Shown: one piece after another, positions 53,717 through 64,000 of the stretch
Layout of the letters: the number at the start of each line of letters is the position of its first letter
Numbering within the stretch: the first letter of the stretch is position 1
NCBI GenBank assembly: GCA_036389275.1
Contig: DASVQE010000093.1
Span: 1-64,000 of the forward strand
Source of the DNA: QHVT01 sp036389275
GTDB lineage: Bacteria > Acidobacteriota > Thermoanaerobaculia > Gp7-AA8
DNA: 64,000 bases
Direction of reading: 5' to 3'
Program-made: the position numbers and the translations under genes
The notes under the pieces: generated by a model
Database searches by the model: none
What the model saw: only the letters and a program-made list of their open reading frames with translations
What the model was told of the DNA's origin: nothing

Positions 53717-55495
53717 ATGACCGACCCGAATGCTTTCGATCTTCCTTACCCCGTCTGGACGGCAGTCGTGCCGGCGTCGGAGAGCGCGGCGACGTCCGTA
53801 TCCGTTGCCGGCGCGCTCGCGCGCGGCGGCAGCACGGCCGCGGCGTTGTCGGCAGTTCTCGGCTGGCGAGTGCGCGAGGACGACGCCGCCGGCATCCGCC
53901 GCGCGCTCGCCGAGGCGTTCCCGATCACGCGCGACGTCACCGGCAAGACGGTCGTCAAGTGGCGGCCGCGCGGCTACCGCGCCCAGGCCGTCCAGGCCGG
54001 GATCGGCGCGATCACCGGCGCGCAGCTGAGCATCTACGAGCGCGCGCGCACGATCGTCGATCAGACGCGCACGCTCCTCGACGAGCTCACCGGGCTGCTG
54101 CCGGCGCCCGATGCCGAAGACGTCGCGGCCGTGCGCGCGCTCATCGCGCCGCAGCTCGCCGATCTGGTCGACCAGTTCGGCTCCGAAGGCGGTCCGATGC
54201 CGCAGCGCGTCGATACGATCTTCTCGCTGCTCTTCGGAGACGACGCGCAGAACAAGCGCTTCCAGGATCCCGACACCGTCCACGGGCTCTTCGGCCTGCT
54301 GCGCGACCGCCTCGGCCTCGTCGCCGCGCGCGTCAACACCATCGACGAGGAGAAGCTGCTGACCAAATTCCATCTCGTCGTGAATTACGTCGACATGCTG
54401 CTGCTCAGTTGGAACGCGCGGCGTGGCGCGATGGAGGCGGAAGGCGACGACGTCTTCTTCGGCACGCATGTGGTACGGCTGCAGCGCGTCTTCTCCGTCG
54501 TCGCCGAGTCGGTCGCGGCGATCTATCGAGCCATGGACTCGGTCTTTCTCGGCGCGGCGGAACGGCTCACGCTCCGCCTGCACACGCAGCCGACCATAAC
54601 CGTCGCGGAGCTGCTGCAGTGGATCGAGGAGCTGGCGAGTTCCAGAGCGTTCGACATCCTTACGGAAGGCGGGAAGGACGGAGCGGAGCACGCGCTCGTC
54701 CCGATCCTTGAGCGCGTCAACCGGCTCTACATCGCCATGACCCGCGACGCCCCCGACTTCGCGCGCTATCCGGACGCATTCCGGACCGCACGCGTGCAGA
54801 GCGCCGTGTCGGAGCTGCGCACGCACCTCGACACCGCGCTGCGCCTGGCGCGGCAGATTCGGAGAACGCCGGCAGCGCCGCTGCCGGGCGGCGGAGGCGG
54901 TGGCGGCGGCGAGGCGCCCCACAAGACGCCGCGCATCCATCTGGTCGGACCGCTCGCGCCGCAGCAGGCGGGCGCGATGGTGACGTTCGAGGTCGTGACT
55001 CGGCACGTGCGCGACGACGCCAAGTTCCGGCTTGTGCATGAACATCACGCCGACGTCGCCGCCGAGGGCGTGCAGCGTCACGGCAAGCATGCATTCGTCA
55101 AGGTGCGTATCCCGCCGGTGGTGTCGACGGGGTGGCACATCGCCGCCGGCGAGGCCCGGTCGCCGGAGACGTTCAACATCGCGGCCGGCAGCGTCGCTCC
55201 GGTCTTGCCGCACATCACCGGTATCAAGCCAGACACCCTGGAAATGGGACGGGACGCGGAGCTGCGCATCAGCGGCGAGCACTTCGATGTCAAGCGCGTG
55301 CAGCTCGTCCGGGACGATCGCACCATCGCCGCCGACATTAAAAAGCATGACGACCGCCACATCGAGATCGCCGTGACGATGCCGCGCGTGAATCACTACG
55401 AGCGCTGGCACGTCGAGGTGATCAACCGCGACGGAGGCACCGCGACTCACCCGATCAAACTCGCACCGCCGGCGCAGTCGCAGTCGAAGCCCTGA
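53717..55495 (+). CDS. large cluster protein with C-terminal IPT/TIG-like domain, 592 aa
   Basis: GAAGGAGA precedes the ATG at 53717. The first 390 residues are mainly helical and match nothing I know. A Gly-rich linker (PLPGGGGGGGGEAPH) leads to about 190 residues of beta structure. The last part (PHITGIKPDTLEMGRDAELRISGEHFDVKRV in context: GIKPDTLEMGRDAELRISGE) looks like an IPT/TIG immunoglobulin-like fold, common in surface and carbohydrate-binding proteins. No signal peptide is seen, so export, if any, would need another route. It is the largest product of the cluster. Confidence 0.7.
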   Translation: MTDPNAFDLPYPVWTAVVPASESAATSVSVAGALARGGSTAAALSAVLGWRVREDDAAGIRRALAEAFPITRDVTGKTVVKWRPRGYRAQAVQAGIGAITGAQLSIYERARTIVDQTRTLLDELTGLLPAPDAEDVAAVRALIAPQLADLVDQFGSEGGPMPQRVDTIFSLLFGDDAQNKRFQDPDTVHGLFGLLRDRLGLVAARVNTIDEEKLLTKFHLVVNYVDMLLLSWNARRGAMEAEGDDVFFGTHVVRLQRVFSVVAESVAAIYRAMDSVFLGAAERLTLRLHTQPTITVAELLQWIEELASSRAFDILTEGGKDGAEHALVPILERVNRLYIAMTRDAPDFARYPDAFRTARVQSAVSELRTHLDTALRLARQIRRTPAAPLPGGGGGGGGEAPHKTPRIHLVGPLAPQQAGAMVTFEVVTRHVRDDAKFRLVHEHHADVAAEGVQRHGKHAFVKVRIPPVVSTGWHIAAGEARSPETFNIAAGSVAPVLPHITGIKPDTLEMGRDAELRISGEHFDVKRVQLVRDDRTIAADIKKHDDRHIEIAVTMPRVNHYERWHVEVINRDGGTATHPIKLAPPAQSQSKP

Positions 55496-55506
55496 AGGAG
55501 AAGATC

Positions 55507-56616
55507 ATGGCAACCGAGAAGGAATATCAGGAACTGCTCGACCGGGTCGCGAAGCTGCGCGAAACGGTGGTTGCGCAGCGTGCCGGCGAGATCGCGGAGA
55601 ACCCCCGAGTGGCGGAGGCGGTTTCGAATCAGATCGAAGCGATGCTCGAGACGATGCAGGAGGCCGACGCGAGCGCTCCGGCGCCGCCCGACAGCGGCCT
55701 GGCCCAACTGATCGGCCTCGGCGAGCATGGCGCGCGCGAGTTTGGCCAGACCCGCGTTCCGGCCGGCGTTCAGCCGTACGAGGAGACCGTCACGTCGGAG
55801 CGCATCGTCGCCCTGGGCGATCTCTACTACATCTATCAGCACGAGAAGATCGGCGTCTTCCGCGCCATCACGAAGCTGCGACAGCTCTTCGAAGCGGGCG
55901 CGGTCCGGCTCTCCTCGGGCGAAGGCGCGTACAAGCTCTATCAGTTCGACCGGCGTGGCGTGTTGCGCTACACGCAGCGCGACCGCCTGGCCGCCTACTG
56001 CCGGGCCTTCGGCTACTGCGCCGTGCCGCCGCCGGCCGGCTCCAAACCCAACCGAGACTTCCACCACCTCTTCACGCAGTTCATGCGCGAGGTGGCGCTC
56101 TTCTGGCGCGACAAGCGCGTCTCGGAAGTCATCCGCGAGCGCTCCACCGATCCGAGCTTCGGCGCGATCGCGGCCGTGCGGCGGGCCGGCCTCAATCTGC
56201 GCAACAACGCCAAGTTCACCTCGTACGGCCATCTCAACGTGCTGCGCGTCGAGGTCATGCAGCTCCTCGATGAAGCGTTCCGCATCCTCGGCGCCAGCGA
56301 CATCCGCAGCCTCTTCGGCGCCGACACCGCGTGGGACGTCGTCGAAGAGATCCTCACCCGCTACTACAACGTCGAGCCGTCGACGTCGCCGCGTCAGCGA
56401 ATGGCCATCGCCGGCCGCGAGATCCTTCGCTGGATCGCTCAGCCGCACATCCTGCAGACCGCCCGAGCGCAATTCGAGGCGCTGCTGGTCGAAGTCGCCG
56501 ACTACGCCGAGGAATGGCTCACCAGCGCCGAGTCGCTGAACATCGCCGAGCCGCGCAATGGCAACGGCCGCGTCCTACAGTGGGAGCCGCGCGTCGTGGA
56601 AGGAAAAGGAGCGTAA
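55507..56616 (+). CDS. unknown cluster protein, 369 aa
   Basis: AAGGAGAAG lies before the ATG at 55507. The family is unknown. An N-terminal coiled coil (LLDRVAKLRETVVAQRAGEI) and an acidic linker are followed by a globular domain. That domain contains SERIVALGDLYYIYQHEKIG, FEAGAVRLSSGEGAYKLYQF and a helical end with LRWIAQPHILQTARAQFEAL. The Tyr/Phe-rich middle is unusual for this GC-rich genome and suggests a conserved fold. No membrane or signal segment is seen. It is tightly packed between the TIG-like protein and the 94-aa gene. Confidence 0.65.
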   Translation: MATEKEYQELLDRVAKLRETVVAQRAGEIAENPRVAEAVSNQIEAMLETMQEADASAPAPPDSGLAQLIGLGEHGAREFGQTRVPAGVQPYEETVTSERIVALGDLYYIYQHEKIGVFRAITKLRQLFEAGAVRLSSGEGAYKLYQFDRRGVLRYTQRDRLAAYCRAFGYCAVPPPAGSKPNRDFHHLFTQFMREVALFWRDKRVSEVIRERSTDPSFGAIAAVRRAGLNLRNNAKFTSYGHLNVLRVEVMQLLDEAFRILGASDIRSLFGADTAWDVVEEILTRYYNVEPSTSPRQRMAIAGREILRWIAQPHILQTARAQFEALLVEVADYAEEWLTSAESLNIAEPRNGNGRVLQWEPRVVEGKGA

Positions 56617-56620
56617 CGCC

Positions 56621-56905
56621 ATGGCCGCGAGAAAACCGCCGCTGCCCGACAACCTGCGTATCGCCATCAACAACCTGCACGCCGTCTGGAACTCGGTCCT
56701 GAGCTCGCCGCAATTCGACAAGTGGCGCTTCATCAACGCCTATCAAAACGTGGAGCGGCTGCTCTTCAACGCCGGCCGCTCCGACGCGATGCCGGCGGTG
56801 CTGGCGCGCGCCTACTCGAACATCATGACCAAGAGCCGCGGCGGCAGCGCCGAGGCGGAAGCGGAGCTCGAGCAGGTCCTGGAAACGCTCTTCCCGCGCT
56901 TCTGA
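56621..56905 (+). CDS. small helical protein of the unknown cluster, 94 aa
   Basis: GAAAAGGAGCG precedes the ATG at 56621, 4 nt after the previous stop. The protein is soluble and helical (LRIAINNLHAVWNSVLSSPQ, RFINAYQNVERLLFNAGRSD), ending in ELEQVLETLFPRF. No family is recognised. Its size and position suit an adaptor or chaperone for the 369-aa protein before it. Confidence 0.65.
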   Translation: MAARKPPLPDNLRIAINNLHAVWNSVLSSPQFDKWRFINAYQNVERLLFNAGRSDAMPAVLARAYSNIMTKSRGGSAEAEAELEQVLETLFPRF

Positions 56906-56945
56906 AACGCTTCGCGCCGTCACGTCACTACTCAGGTGCCAACCC

Positions 56946-57304
56946 ATGCAACCGCGATCGATCGCCGACGCAGCAGCCGATGACGACGAGCTCACTCGCC
57001 TGGCGGAACGGCTGCTGCGTCACGCGCGAGACCGCGCCGACGCCTCGCGCGAGGTGCTGTTCGAGCTCGCGCGCGACGGCGTTCGCTGCGTGGTGGTGCG
57101 GGCGGAGCCGCGGCCCGCGCCCGGACAGGAGCTGCTCAGCCCGCGCGAACGGGAGATCGCGCGCATGGTCGCCGACGGACAGCCGAACAAGACCATCGCC
57201 GCGGTGCTCGACATCAGCGCCTGGACGGTGAACGCGCACCTGCGGCGCATCTTCGCCAAGCTCGGCGTGACCTCACGCGCGGCGATGGTCGCGAAGCTGC
57301 TCCG

Positions 57305-57326
<22 letters not shown>
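56946..57326 (+). CDS. LuxR-type HTH transcriptional regulator, 126 aa
   Basis: The C-terminal 65 residues are a clear LuxR HTH (LLSPREREIARMVADGQPNK, TIAAVLDISAWTVNAHLRRI, FAKLGVTSRAAMVAKLL). The N-terminal 60 residues are short and helical, with a conserved-looking VLFELARDGVRCVVVRAEP strand, too short for a receiver domain. It closes the unknown cluster and is the natural candidate for its regulator. Its last 22 bases overlap the convergent mutase gene. Confidence 0.85.
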
Positions 57327-59068
<1,742 letters not shown>

Positions 59069-59111
59069 GTGGTCCTCGTAACGTTGGGGAAGAGTATCGC
59101 AATCCAGGAGC

Positions 59112-59609
59112 TCACCACTCCGCCTTCCTCTTCTCCAGAAACGCGCCCAACCCTTCACCCGGCGTGCCGGTGGCGAAGAGGCGGGCGAATTCGGCTCGTT
59201 CCAGGCGGTCGCCGCCGCGGAGGCGGATGAGGGCGGCGGCGGAGTCGAGGGCTTGGTCGCTGCGGCCGGCCATCCAGCGCTCCCGCCACTCCTCCGCGTC
59301 CGCGTCGGTGACGTCGTCGCAGAGGCCGAGGCGGTGCGCTTCTTCCGGAGCGATTTGCGTCTCACGCAAAAAGAGTGTCAGCGTTTTTCGTCCGAGGCGC
59401 CAGGCGGCGCCGGCCCATGCCTCGGCGGTGTCGATGCGCAGCGACGCGTTCGCGCGCAGCACGGCGAAGTCGCAGAAGAGCAGCGCCGCGGCGGCGGTGC
59501 CGGAGACTTCCTCGTCGCCGAAGCCGATCAGCGCGCCGGAGTGCGCGAGCAGCTCGTCGAGACCGCGTCCGTCGAGGCCGCGGAGCTCCGCCGGCCCGAC
59601 GAAGCGCAT
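59112..59609 (-). CDS. short crotonase-like (enoyl-CoA hydratase family) protein, 165 aa
   Basis: The segment VSGTAAAALLFCDFAVLRANASLRID aligns with the oxyanion-hole region of crotonases (usual form GGGxELALxCDxRxA), and GRKTLTLFLRETQIAPEEAHRLGL follows as expected. The Gly-rich oxyanion turn and the normal N-terminal third are missing; the length is 165 rather than about 260. It may be a divergent or inactive member, perhaps a partner protein. ATG 59609 shares one base with the stop of the upstream zinc-ribbon gene (TGATG). Confidence 0.7.
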   Translation of the reverse strand: MRFVGPAELRGLDGRGLDELLAHSGALIGFGDEEVSGTAAAALLFCDFAVLRANASLRIDTAEAWAGAAWRLGRKTLTLFLRETQIAPEEAHRLGLCDDVTDADAEEWRERWMAGRSDQALDSAAALIRLRGGDRLERAEFARLFATGTPGEGLGAFLEKRKAEW

Positions 59610-59926
59610 CAGCGAAAGTACGACAGGACGCGGTCGGCCAGGCCGCCGCTCTGATCGCCGGCGGTGAGCTGATCGAGCTCGCCCGAGTCGAGAAAGACGC
59701 CGCCGCAATGCGCGCACTGGTCGACCTTCACGCCGTGCAGCTCGATCTCCTTCAGATCCATGCCGCACTTCGGGCACTTCATCCAGTGCGCCTGCTTGAG
59801 CCGCTCCTTCTCGTCGCCGGCCATCTTCGCGGCCTGCTCGCGCGCCCACTGTTTCCTCCGCTCGATCTCCTGCCGCGCGAAGTACTCATCCTCGGAACGA
59901 CTCGGTTTGTCGAAGCCTTCACTCAT
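59609..59926 (-). CDS. zinc-ribbon (zf-TFIIB) protein, 105 aa
   Basis: After a charged helical N-terminus (RQEIERRKQWAREQAAKM) comes a zinc ribbon, CPKCGMDLKEIELHGVKVDQ followed by CAHCGGVFLDSGELDQL. This is the TFIIB-like zinc finger seen in many small bacterial proteins of unknown role (COG3809 type). It is translationally coupled to the crotonase-like gene. Confidence 0.85.
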   Translation of the reverse strand: MSEGFDKPSRSEDEYFARQEIERRKQWAREQAAKMAGDEKERLKQAHWMKCPKCGMDLKEIELHGVKVDQCAHCGGVFLDSGELDQLTAGDQSGGLADRVLSYFR

Positions 59927-59937
59927 AGGCGCGCATT

Positions 59938-60690
59938 CTACTCGCGCCGCTTGCGCGCCACCATCAGCAGTCCCGGGCCGAACGGCAACCAGGCGAAGAG
60001 GCGGTCGATGGCGAAGACGGCGCGCGCGGCGTTGACCAGCGCGCGCTTGCGGCCGGCGCCGGCGATGCCGCGCAGCGCCGCGTCGTCGTCGACGCGTTTG
60101 CGCGCGCGGCGCTTGTTCATCGGCAGGAGGAACAGCGTGTCGTACGCGAGCACCACCGGGAAGCCCCAGTACGACGCGCGGGCGATGCGCAAACCGGCGC
60201 GCTCGAACATCGAGGTGAGCTGCGCGCGCGAGTAGCGGCGGCGATGCTCGTAGTAGTCGTCGGACGCGCTCCAGAGACTCTGCAGCGCCGGCACGGTGGC
60301 GATGCAGGTGCCGCCGTCATCGAGCACGCGCGAGATCTCGCGCGCCGCATCGGCGTCGCCGTCGAGATGCTCGAGCGTCTCACCCGTGGTCACGCCGCCG
60401 AACGCGCCGTCGCGAAACGGCATGCGGGTCATGTCGCCGACGACGACCGGAATGGTGGTCGTCTTCCGCACGTGCAGCGCGGCGTCGAAGGAGTAGTCGA
60501 TGCCGATCACGCGCAGTCCGCGGCGCTGCATGCGCACGGCGAGCTGCCCCAGTCCGACCGCGCCGTCGAGCACGCGCGCGCCTTCCGGCAGCCGCGCCAC
60601 CTCGGCCATGATCATGCCGAGGCGATGCTCGTGGCGCGGCCCGAACATCTCGGGCTGCGTGCCCCACGCGTGAGTCGAGGCCGTCGTCAA
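59938..60690 (-). CDS. class I SAM-dependent methyltransferase (type 11), 250 aa
   Basis: Motif I is VLDGAVGLGQLAVRM (usual VLDxGxGxG with one change), followed by VIGIDYS, VVVGDMTRMPFRDGAFGGV and ATVPALQSLWSASDDYYEHRRRY. These are typical of Methyltransf_11 enzymes acting on lipids, quinones or sugars. I chose TTG 60690, overlapping the stop of the upstream gene (TTGA), in keeping with the 4-nt overlaps seen throughout. An internal ATG (EMFGPRHEHRLG) is the alternative. The substrate is unknown. Confidence 0.82.
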   Translation of the reverse strand: MTTASTHAWGTQPEMFGPRHEHRLGMIMAEVARLPEGARVLDGAVGLGQLAVRMQRRGLRVIGIDYSFDAALHVRKTTTIPVVVGDMTRMPFRDGAFGGVTTGETLEHLDGDADAAREISRVLDDGGTCIATVPALQSLWSASDDYYEHRRRYSRAQLTSMFERAGLRIARASYWGFPVVLAYDTLFLLPMNKRRARKRVDDDAALRGIAGAGRKRALVNAARAVFAIDRLFAWLPFGPGLLMVARKRRE

Positions 60691-62000
60691 CGCGGTGTCA
60701 GGAACGCCGTGGTGCTGTCGACCGATCCGCAGGGATTCGTCGCGCGCACCCACACCGGCGTGAACCCGGTCACCGGCGGCGACTGCAGCGTGGGACCGTT
60801 GGCGCCGGCGATCGGCGTGCGCGTCATCCCGGCCATGCCGATGAACCACTGATACGAGATCGGCCCGCTCCCCTGCACCTTCGTCGTGACGGTCGCGCGC
60901 GAGCCGGAGTTGACGCTCTGGCCGAGCGGCTGATCGACGCCGAGGATCTGCGGCGGCGCGCAGTTGACGATCACGGTGACGGTGGCGAACGACTCCGCGG
61001 AGCCGGCCGCGGAGCGGATGGTGGTGACGTACGTGCCCGCGGGCGTGTTCGGTCCGATGGCCACGTTCATGGTCGACGTGAGCTGCCCGTTCGCGTCGAG
61101 GAAGAAGGGCGTGAACGTCACCTTCGAGTCGGGCGGCAGACCGGAGGCGGAGAGATCGGCGGGCGTGGCCGTCGTCGCATAGAAGACGCGCAGCGGCACG
61201 TCGCGATTCTCGAGGTTGTTCAGCACGATCGTCTCCGCCTGCGGCACGATGAACGGCGCCAGCGCGACGCCGGAGATGCCGCCCTGCGCGATGAGCACGG
61301 CCGAGTCGTAGATCGGATCGGACGTATCGGCGATGGCGATGCGCACGTGATGGCTGATCGTCGGATCGACGACGGCGACGGCGGTGAGGACGTGGGTGAA
61401 GCCGTCGAACTGCGTGGCCGCGGTGCCGGCGCCGTTGTCGGTGTAGAGGCCGGCGTTGAGCAGGTGGTTGATGGTGTTCACGGTCACGGGGTTGTTCGTG
61501 CCGGGCGTGATGGCGATGTTCGAGCCGTCGACGAAGAAGGCGAAGACGTCGTTGAATTCGGTGCCGACGAACTCGCGATACTCCTCCGAGGCGAAGACGT
61601 AGCGGATCGAGAAGGTCGGCGAGACGGTGACGACGTCGAACTCGAGCACGGTGGCGTCGAAGGTGCGGAACGGATCGACGATGGCGTCGAGCGCGGGATG
61701 CCCCGGAGTGCCGAGGGCGGCGCCGAAATCGGGAGCGGTATTGTTGCCGCTCGCGCCGGCGACGTTGCCGGTGCTGAGGATCACGCCCGTTTGGACGCCG
61801 AGGTCGGCGGCGGCGGCGAAGGAGCCGACCGCGGTCGGCGCGCCGGTGATCTTCACGTTCGAGATCGTGGCGCCGGGACCGGCCAGCAGCCCGGCCACAT
61901 CAGCAGCGGTGAGTCCCTGACTGAGGTTCTTGGTGGTGATGGCCTGCAGCGGCAGCGACAGGAACGCAGCGAAAATCCACACCCAGGCGCGACGAAACAT
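60687..62000 (-). CDS. secreted choice-of-anchor L domain protein, 437 aa
   Basis: A signal peptide (WVWIFAAFLSLPLQA) is followed by the choice-of-anchor L domain: LSQGLTAADVAGLLAGPGAT, a GVILSTGNV strand, and the hallmark RYVFASEEYREFVGTEFNDV then FAFFVDG. The C-terminal part holds Ig-like strands (VTVIVNCAPPQILGV, ISYQWFIGMAG). No PEP-CTERM or other sorting tail is present, so it is released or held by another route. Such proteins are surface or extracellular. The stop overlaps the methyltransferase start. Confidence 0.87.
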   Translation of the reverse strand: MFRRAWVWIFAAFLSLPLQAITTKNLSQGLTAADVAGLLAGPGATISNVKITGAPTAVGSFAAAADLGVQTGVILSTGNVAGASGNNTAPDFGAALGTPGHPALDAIVDPFRTFDATVLEFDVVTVSPTFSIRYVFASEEYREFVGTEFNDVFAFFVDGSNIAITPGTNNPVTVNTINHLLNAGLYTDNGAGTAATQFDGFTHVLTAVAVVDPTISHHVRIAIADTSDPIYDSAVLIAQGGISGVALAPFIVPQAETIVLNNLENRDVPLRVFYATTATPADLSASGLPPDSKVTFTPFFLDANGQLTSTMNVAIGPNTPAGTYVTTIRSAAGSAESFATVTVIVNCAPPQILGVDQPLGQSVNSGSRATVTTKVQGSGPISYQWFIGMAGMTRTPIAGANGPTLQSPPVTGFTPVWVRATNPCGSVDSTTAFLTPR

Positions 62001-62069
62001 GGACCACCTCCCGCGATTTTTGCGGAGTCAACAATAGCATGGGGAGGTTCGTCGGGTCCTCGGAACTCG

Positions 62070-64000
62070 CTAGACCAACAACTCGCGCAATGCTGCCGGC
62101 GCCGTCTGCAGCGCTTCATCGAGCCGATCCGCGTCTTTGCCACCGGCCTGCGCCAGGTCGGGTTTGCCGCCGCCTTTGCCGCCGACGATCGGCGCGAGGC
62201 GCGCGATGAGCGTGTTGGCTTGCACGCGATCGAGCAGATCCTTCGTCACGGCCGTGAGCAGCGTGACCTTGCCGTCGGTGGCGGTGCCGAGGACGACTAC
62301 GCCGCTCTTGAGCTTCGTGCGGAACGTGTCGGCGAGATTGCGCAGATCGCCGCCGCTGACGTCGTCGACGCGGCGCGCGATCAGTTGCACGCCTTCGACC
62401 GTCGTTACGCCACTGTCGGCGCTCGTCACCTTGCCGACGCCGCCTGCTTCGACGCCGCGCGCATCGAGCATCGCGCCGCCGGTGGCGATCTTCAGCTTCA
62501 GTTGCTTGAGCTCTTTCTCGAGCTGCTTCTGCTTCTCCTGCAGCGAGCGCACGTACGCCGGCAGCTCTTCGACCGGCACGTTGGCCTGCGACGCGAGGAC
62601 GTGCGCGGCGTCGTCGAGCTTGCGAAAGTACGCGAGCGCGCCGCGGCCGGTGACGGCTTCCATCCGCCGCACGCCGGCGGCGAGCGAACGGTCGCTGATG
62701 ATCTTGAAGACGCCGATGTCGCCGGTGCGGTTCACGTGGCAGCCGCCGCAGAACTCGCGCGAGTAATCGCCTGCGGCGACGATGCGCACCATCTCGCCGT
62801 ACTTTTCGCCGAACATCGCCACCGCGCCGCTCTTCTTCGCCTCATCGATCGGCAGCACGGTTTTCGTCACCTCGAGGTTCGCGCGCACGCGCTCGTTGAC
62901 CGATTCCTCCACCTGCCGTAACTGCTCCTCGGTGAGCGGCTGGTGATGGGTGTAGTCGAAGCGGAGGCGGTCGGGCGCGACGAGCGAGCCGGCCTGCTGC
63001 ACCGTCGGGCCGAGGAGATCCTTGAGCGCCTTGTGCAACAGGTGCGTGGCGGTGTGGTTGGCGGTGGTGTCGCGACGGATGGGTGCAGGGACGGATGCAC
63101 GGATCTGCATCCCTACGGATAGAAATCCTTCCTCCAGGCGGACGCGCGAGACCGGCAGCTCGCCGGCCGGCTTCTGCGTGTCGAGCACGGTGGCGCGGCC
63201 GCCGTCCCATTCGAGCGTGCCGGTGTCGCCGATCTGGCCGCCCGACTCCGCGTAGAACGGCGTCGGCGAGAGGACCACTTCGCCTTCGCTGCCGTGGTGC
63301 AGCGACTCGCGCTCTTCGCCGGTGACGACGATCGCTTTGACGACGCTGTCGATGTTCTCGTACTGCTCGTAGCCGACGAACTCCACCGGCCCGACTTTCT
63401 CGGCGATGGCGGCGAAGGTCTCGGCGTCGGCGGAGAAGGCGAACTTCGACGACGCCTTCGCCTTGGCGCGCGCGTCGGACATCATCTGCTCGAATCCGGC
63501 GCGGTCGAGCGTGACGCCTTCATCCTCGGCCATCTCCTGGATCAAATCGACCGGGATGCCGTAGGTGTCGTAGAGGCGGAACACCTCGGCGCCGCCGAGG
63601 ACCGTCTCGCCGCGGCGCCGGACATCGTCAAGAACTTGACCAACGCGCTCCATGCCGACGGTGAGGGTGCGCGAGAAGCGCTCCTCTTCCGCCTCGAGCG
63701 TCTTGACGATGGCCTCGCGGCGCGCGTGCAGCTCGGCGTAAGCCTCGCCCATCGCCGAGATCACCGCGTCGACGAGCTGCGTGAGCAGCACCGCCTTCGG
63801 CAGCTTGCGGCCGAAGCGGATGGCGCGGCGGATGATGCGGCGCAGCACGTAGCCGCGCCCTTCGTTCGACGGGATGACGCCGTCGCTGATGAGGAACGCC
63901 GAGGCGCGCGCGTGATCGCAGAGGACGCGGATGGCGGTGTCGAGATCGTCCTCCATGTCGCCGCGGTAGCGGTAGCCGCCGAGCTCCTCGACGCGGCGCA
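62070..64000 (-). CDS. alaS: alanyl-tRNA synthetase, C-terminal three quarters, 5' end outside window
   Basis: The frame runs open through the right edge, so the catalytic N-terminus lies outside. Visible are the tRNA-recognition region (IPSNEGRGYVLRRIIRRAIR), the editing domain zinc site (NHTATHLLH and CGGCHVNRTGD) and the C-Ala domain (GGKGGGKPDLAQAGG). All are normal for AlaRS, which charges tRNA-Ala and hydrolyses mischarged Ser/Gly. A small palindrome lies within the coding region at 63093-63112. Confidence 0.95.
   Translation of the reverse strand, partial: RRVEELGGYRYRGDMEDDLDTAIRVLCDHARASAFLISDGVIPSNEGRGYVLRRIIRRAIRFGRKLPKAVLLTQLVDAVISAMGEAYAELHARREAIVKTLEAEEERFSRTLTVGMERVGQVLDDVRRRGETVLGGAEVFRLYDTYGIPVDLIQEMAEDEGVTLDRAGFEQMMSDARAKAKASSKFAFSADAETFAAIAEKVGPVEFVGYEQYENIDSVVKAIVVTGEERESLHHGSEGEVVLSPTPFYAESGGQIGDTGTLEWDGGRATVLDTQKPAGELPVSRVRLEEGFLSVGMQIRASVPAPIRRDTTANHTATHLLHKALKDLLGPTVQQAGSLVAPDRLRFDYTHHQPLTEEQLRQVEESVNERVRANLEVTKTVLPIDEAKKSGAVAMFGEKYGEMVRIVAAGDYSREFCGGCHVNRTGDIGVFKIISDRSLAAGVRRMEAVTGRGALAYFRKLDDAAHVLASQANVPVEELPAYVRSLQEKQKQLEKELKQLKLKIATGGAMLDARGVEAGGVGKVTSADSGVTTVEGVQLIARRVDDVSGGDLRNLADTFRTKLKSGVVVLGTATDGKVTLLTAVTKDLLDRVQANTLIARLAPIVGGKGGGKPDLAQAGGKDADRLDEALQTAPAALRELLV
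63093..63112. repeat. short palindrome inside alaS
   Basis: GGATGCA at 63093-63099 and TGCATCC at 63106-63112 flank a 6-base spacer, with GGGA/CCCT-type bases just outside. It encodes part of SVGMQIRASVPAPIRR, directly before the NHTATH zinc motif. It resembles the GTAGGGATGCA-type palindromic repeats scattered in many genomes; whether it is one cannot be told from a single copy. Confidence 0.55.

Overview
The window is a GC-rich stretch of bacterial chromosome with no rRNA, tRNA, CRISPR array, phage or insertion sequence that I can recognise. Lipoproteins, a TonB-dependent receptor with its sigma/FecR pair, an OmpW-like barrel, secreted metallopeptidases and a choice-of-anchor L protein point to a Gram-negative. 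The mix of families would suit Acidobacteriota or a relative, but that is an inference. Both edges cut genes: an M2 peptidase on the left and alaS on the right.

Layout. 1-3.4 kb (+): M2 metallopeptidase and three small secreted or unknown genes. 3.6-11.4 kb (-): a Bat-type operon (MoxR ATPase, DUF58, BatA, BatB, TPR protein, BatD and an acetyltransferase) whose genes mostly overlap by 4 nt. 11.5-15.5 kb: ksgA, then a NitT/TauT-type ABC importer (two related permeases, an ATPase and a binding protein). The binding protein gene has an in-frame UGA followed by a hairpin resembling a bacterial SECIS, so it is a candidate selenoprotein. 15.6-16.6 kb: a REC-GGDEF protein. 16.6-22.9 kb (-): a four-gene cassette of a sigma factor, an anti-sigma/TPR/CHAT protease, an unknown protein and a subtilisin-like protease. 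Most of it is visibly lower in GC than its surroundings.

23-28.5 kb (+): csoR and a copper P-type ATPase with tandem YHS domains behind a CsoR-type operator, then small stress-like genes, treZ and an HNH nuclease. 28.8-37.9 kb: M48 peptidase, SGNH hydrolase, D-2-hydroxyacid dehydrogenase, zinc metallopeptidase, VWA lipoprotein, an orphan PycTM-like membrane protein, small membrane proteins and an amidohydrolase. 38-45.9 kb (+): a large Asp-box beta-propeller lipoprotein, an OmpW-like protein, and an ECF sigma/FecR/TonB receptor unit. 45.9-49.9 kb (-): short TetR protein, ftsK, and a secreted protein ending in a CuA-like copper site.

50.1-57.3 kb (+): a co-directional cluster of mostly unrecognised proteins. 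It has two related Ala-rich proteins (one with acidic Gly/Glu repeats), a gluzincin-type metalloprotease, a large protein with an IPT/TIG-like tail, helical proteins and a terminal LuxR-type regulator. With the CHAT/subtilase cassette, it is the best candidate here for an undescribed system. 57.3-64 kb (-): methylmalonyl-CoA mutase catalytic subunit, a crotonase-like protein, zinc-ribbon protein, methyltransferase, choice-of-anchor L protein and alaS.

Non-coding structure includes three long inverted-repeat elements (two of exactly 146 bp with matching termini) and CCTCGG-based minisatellites at two intergenic junctions.
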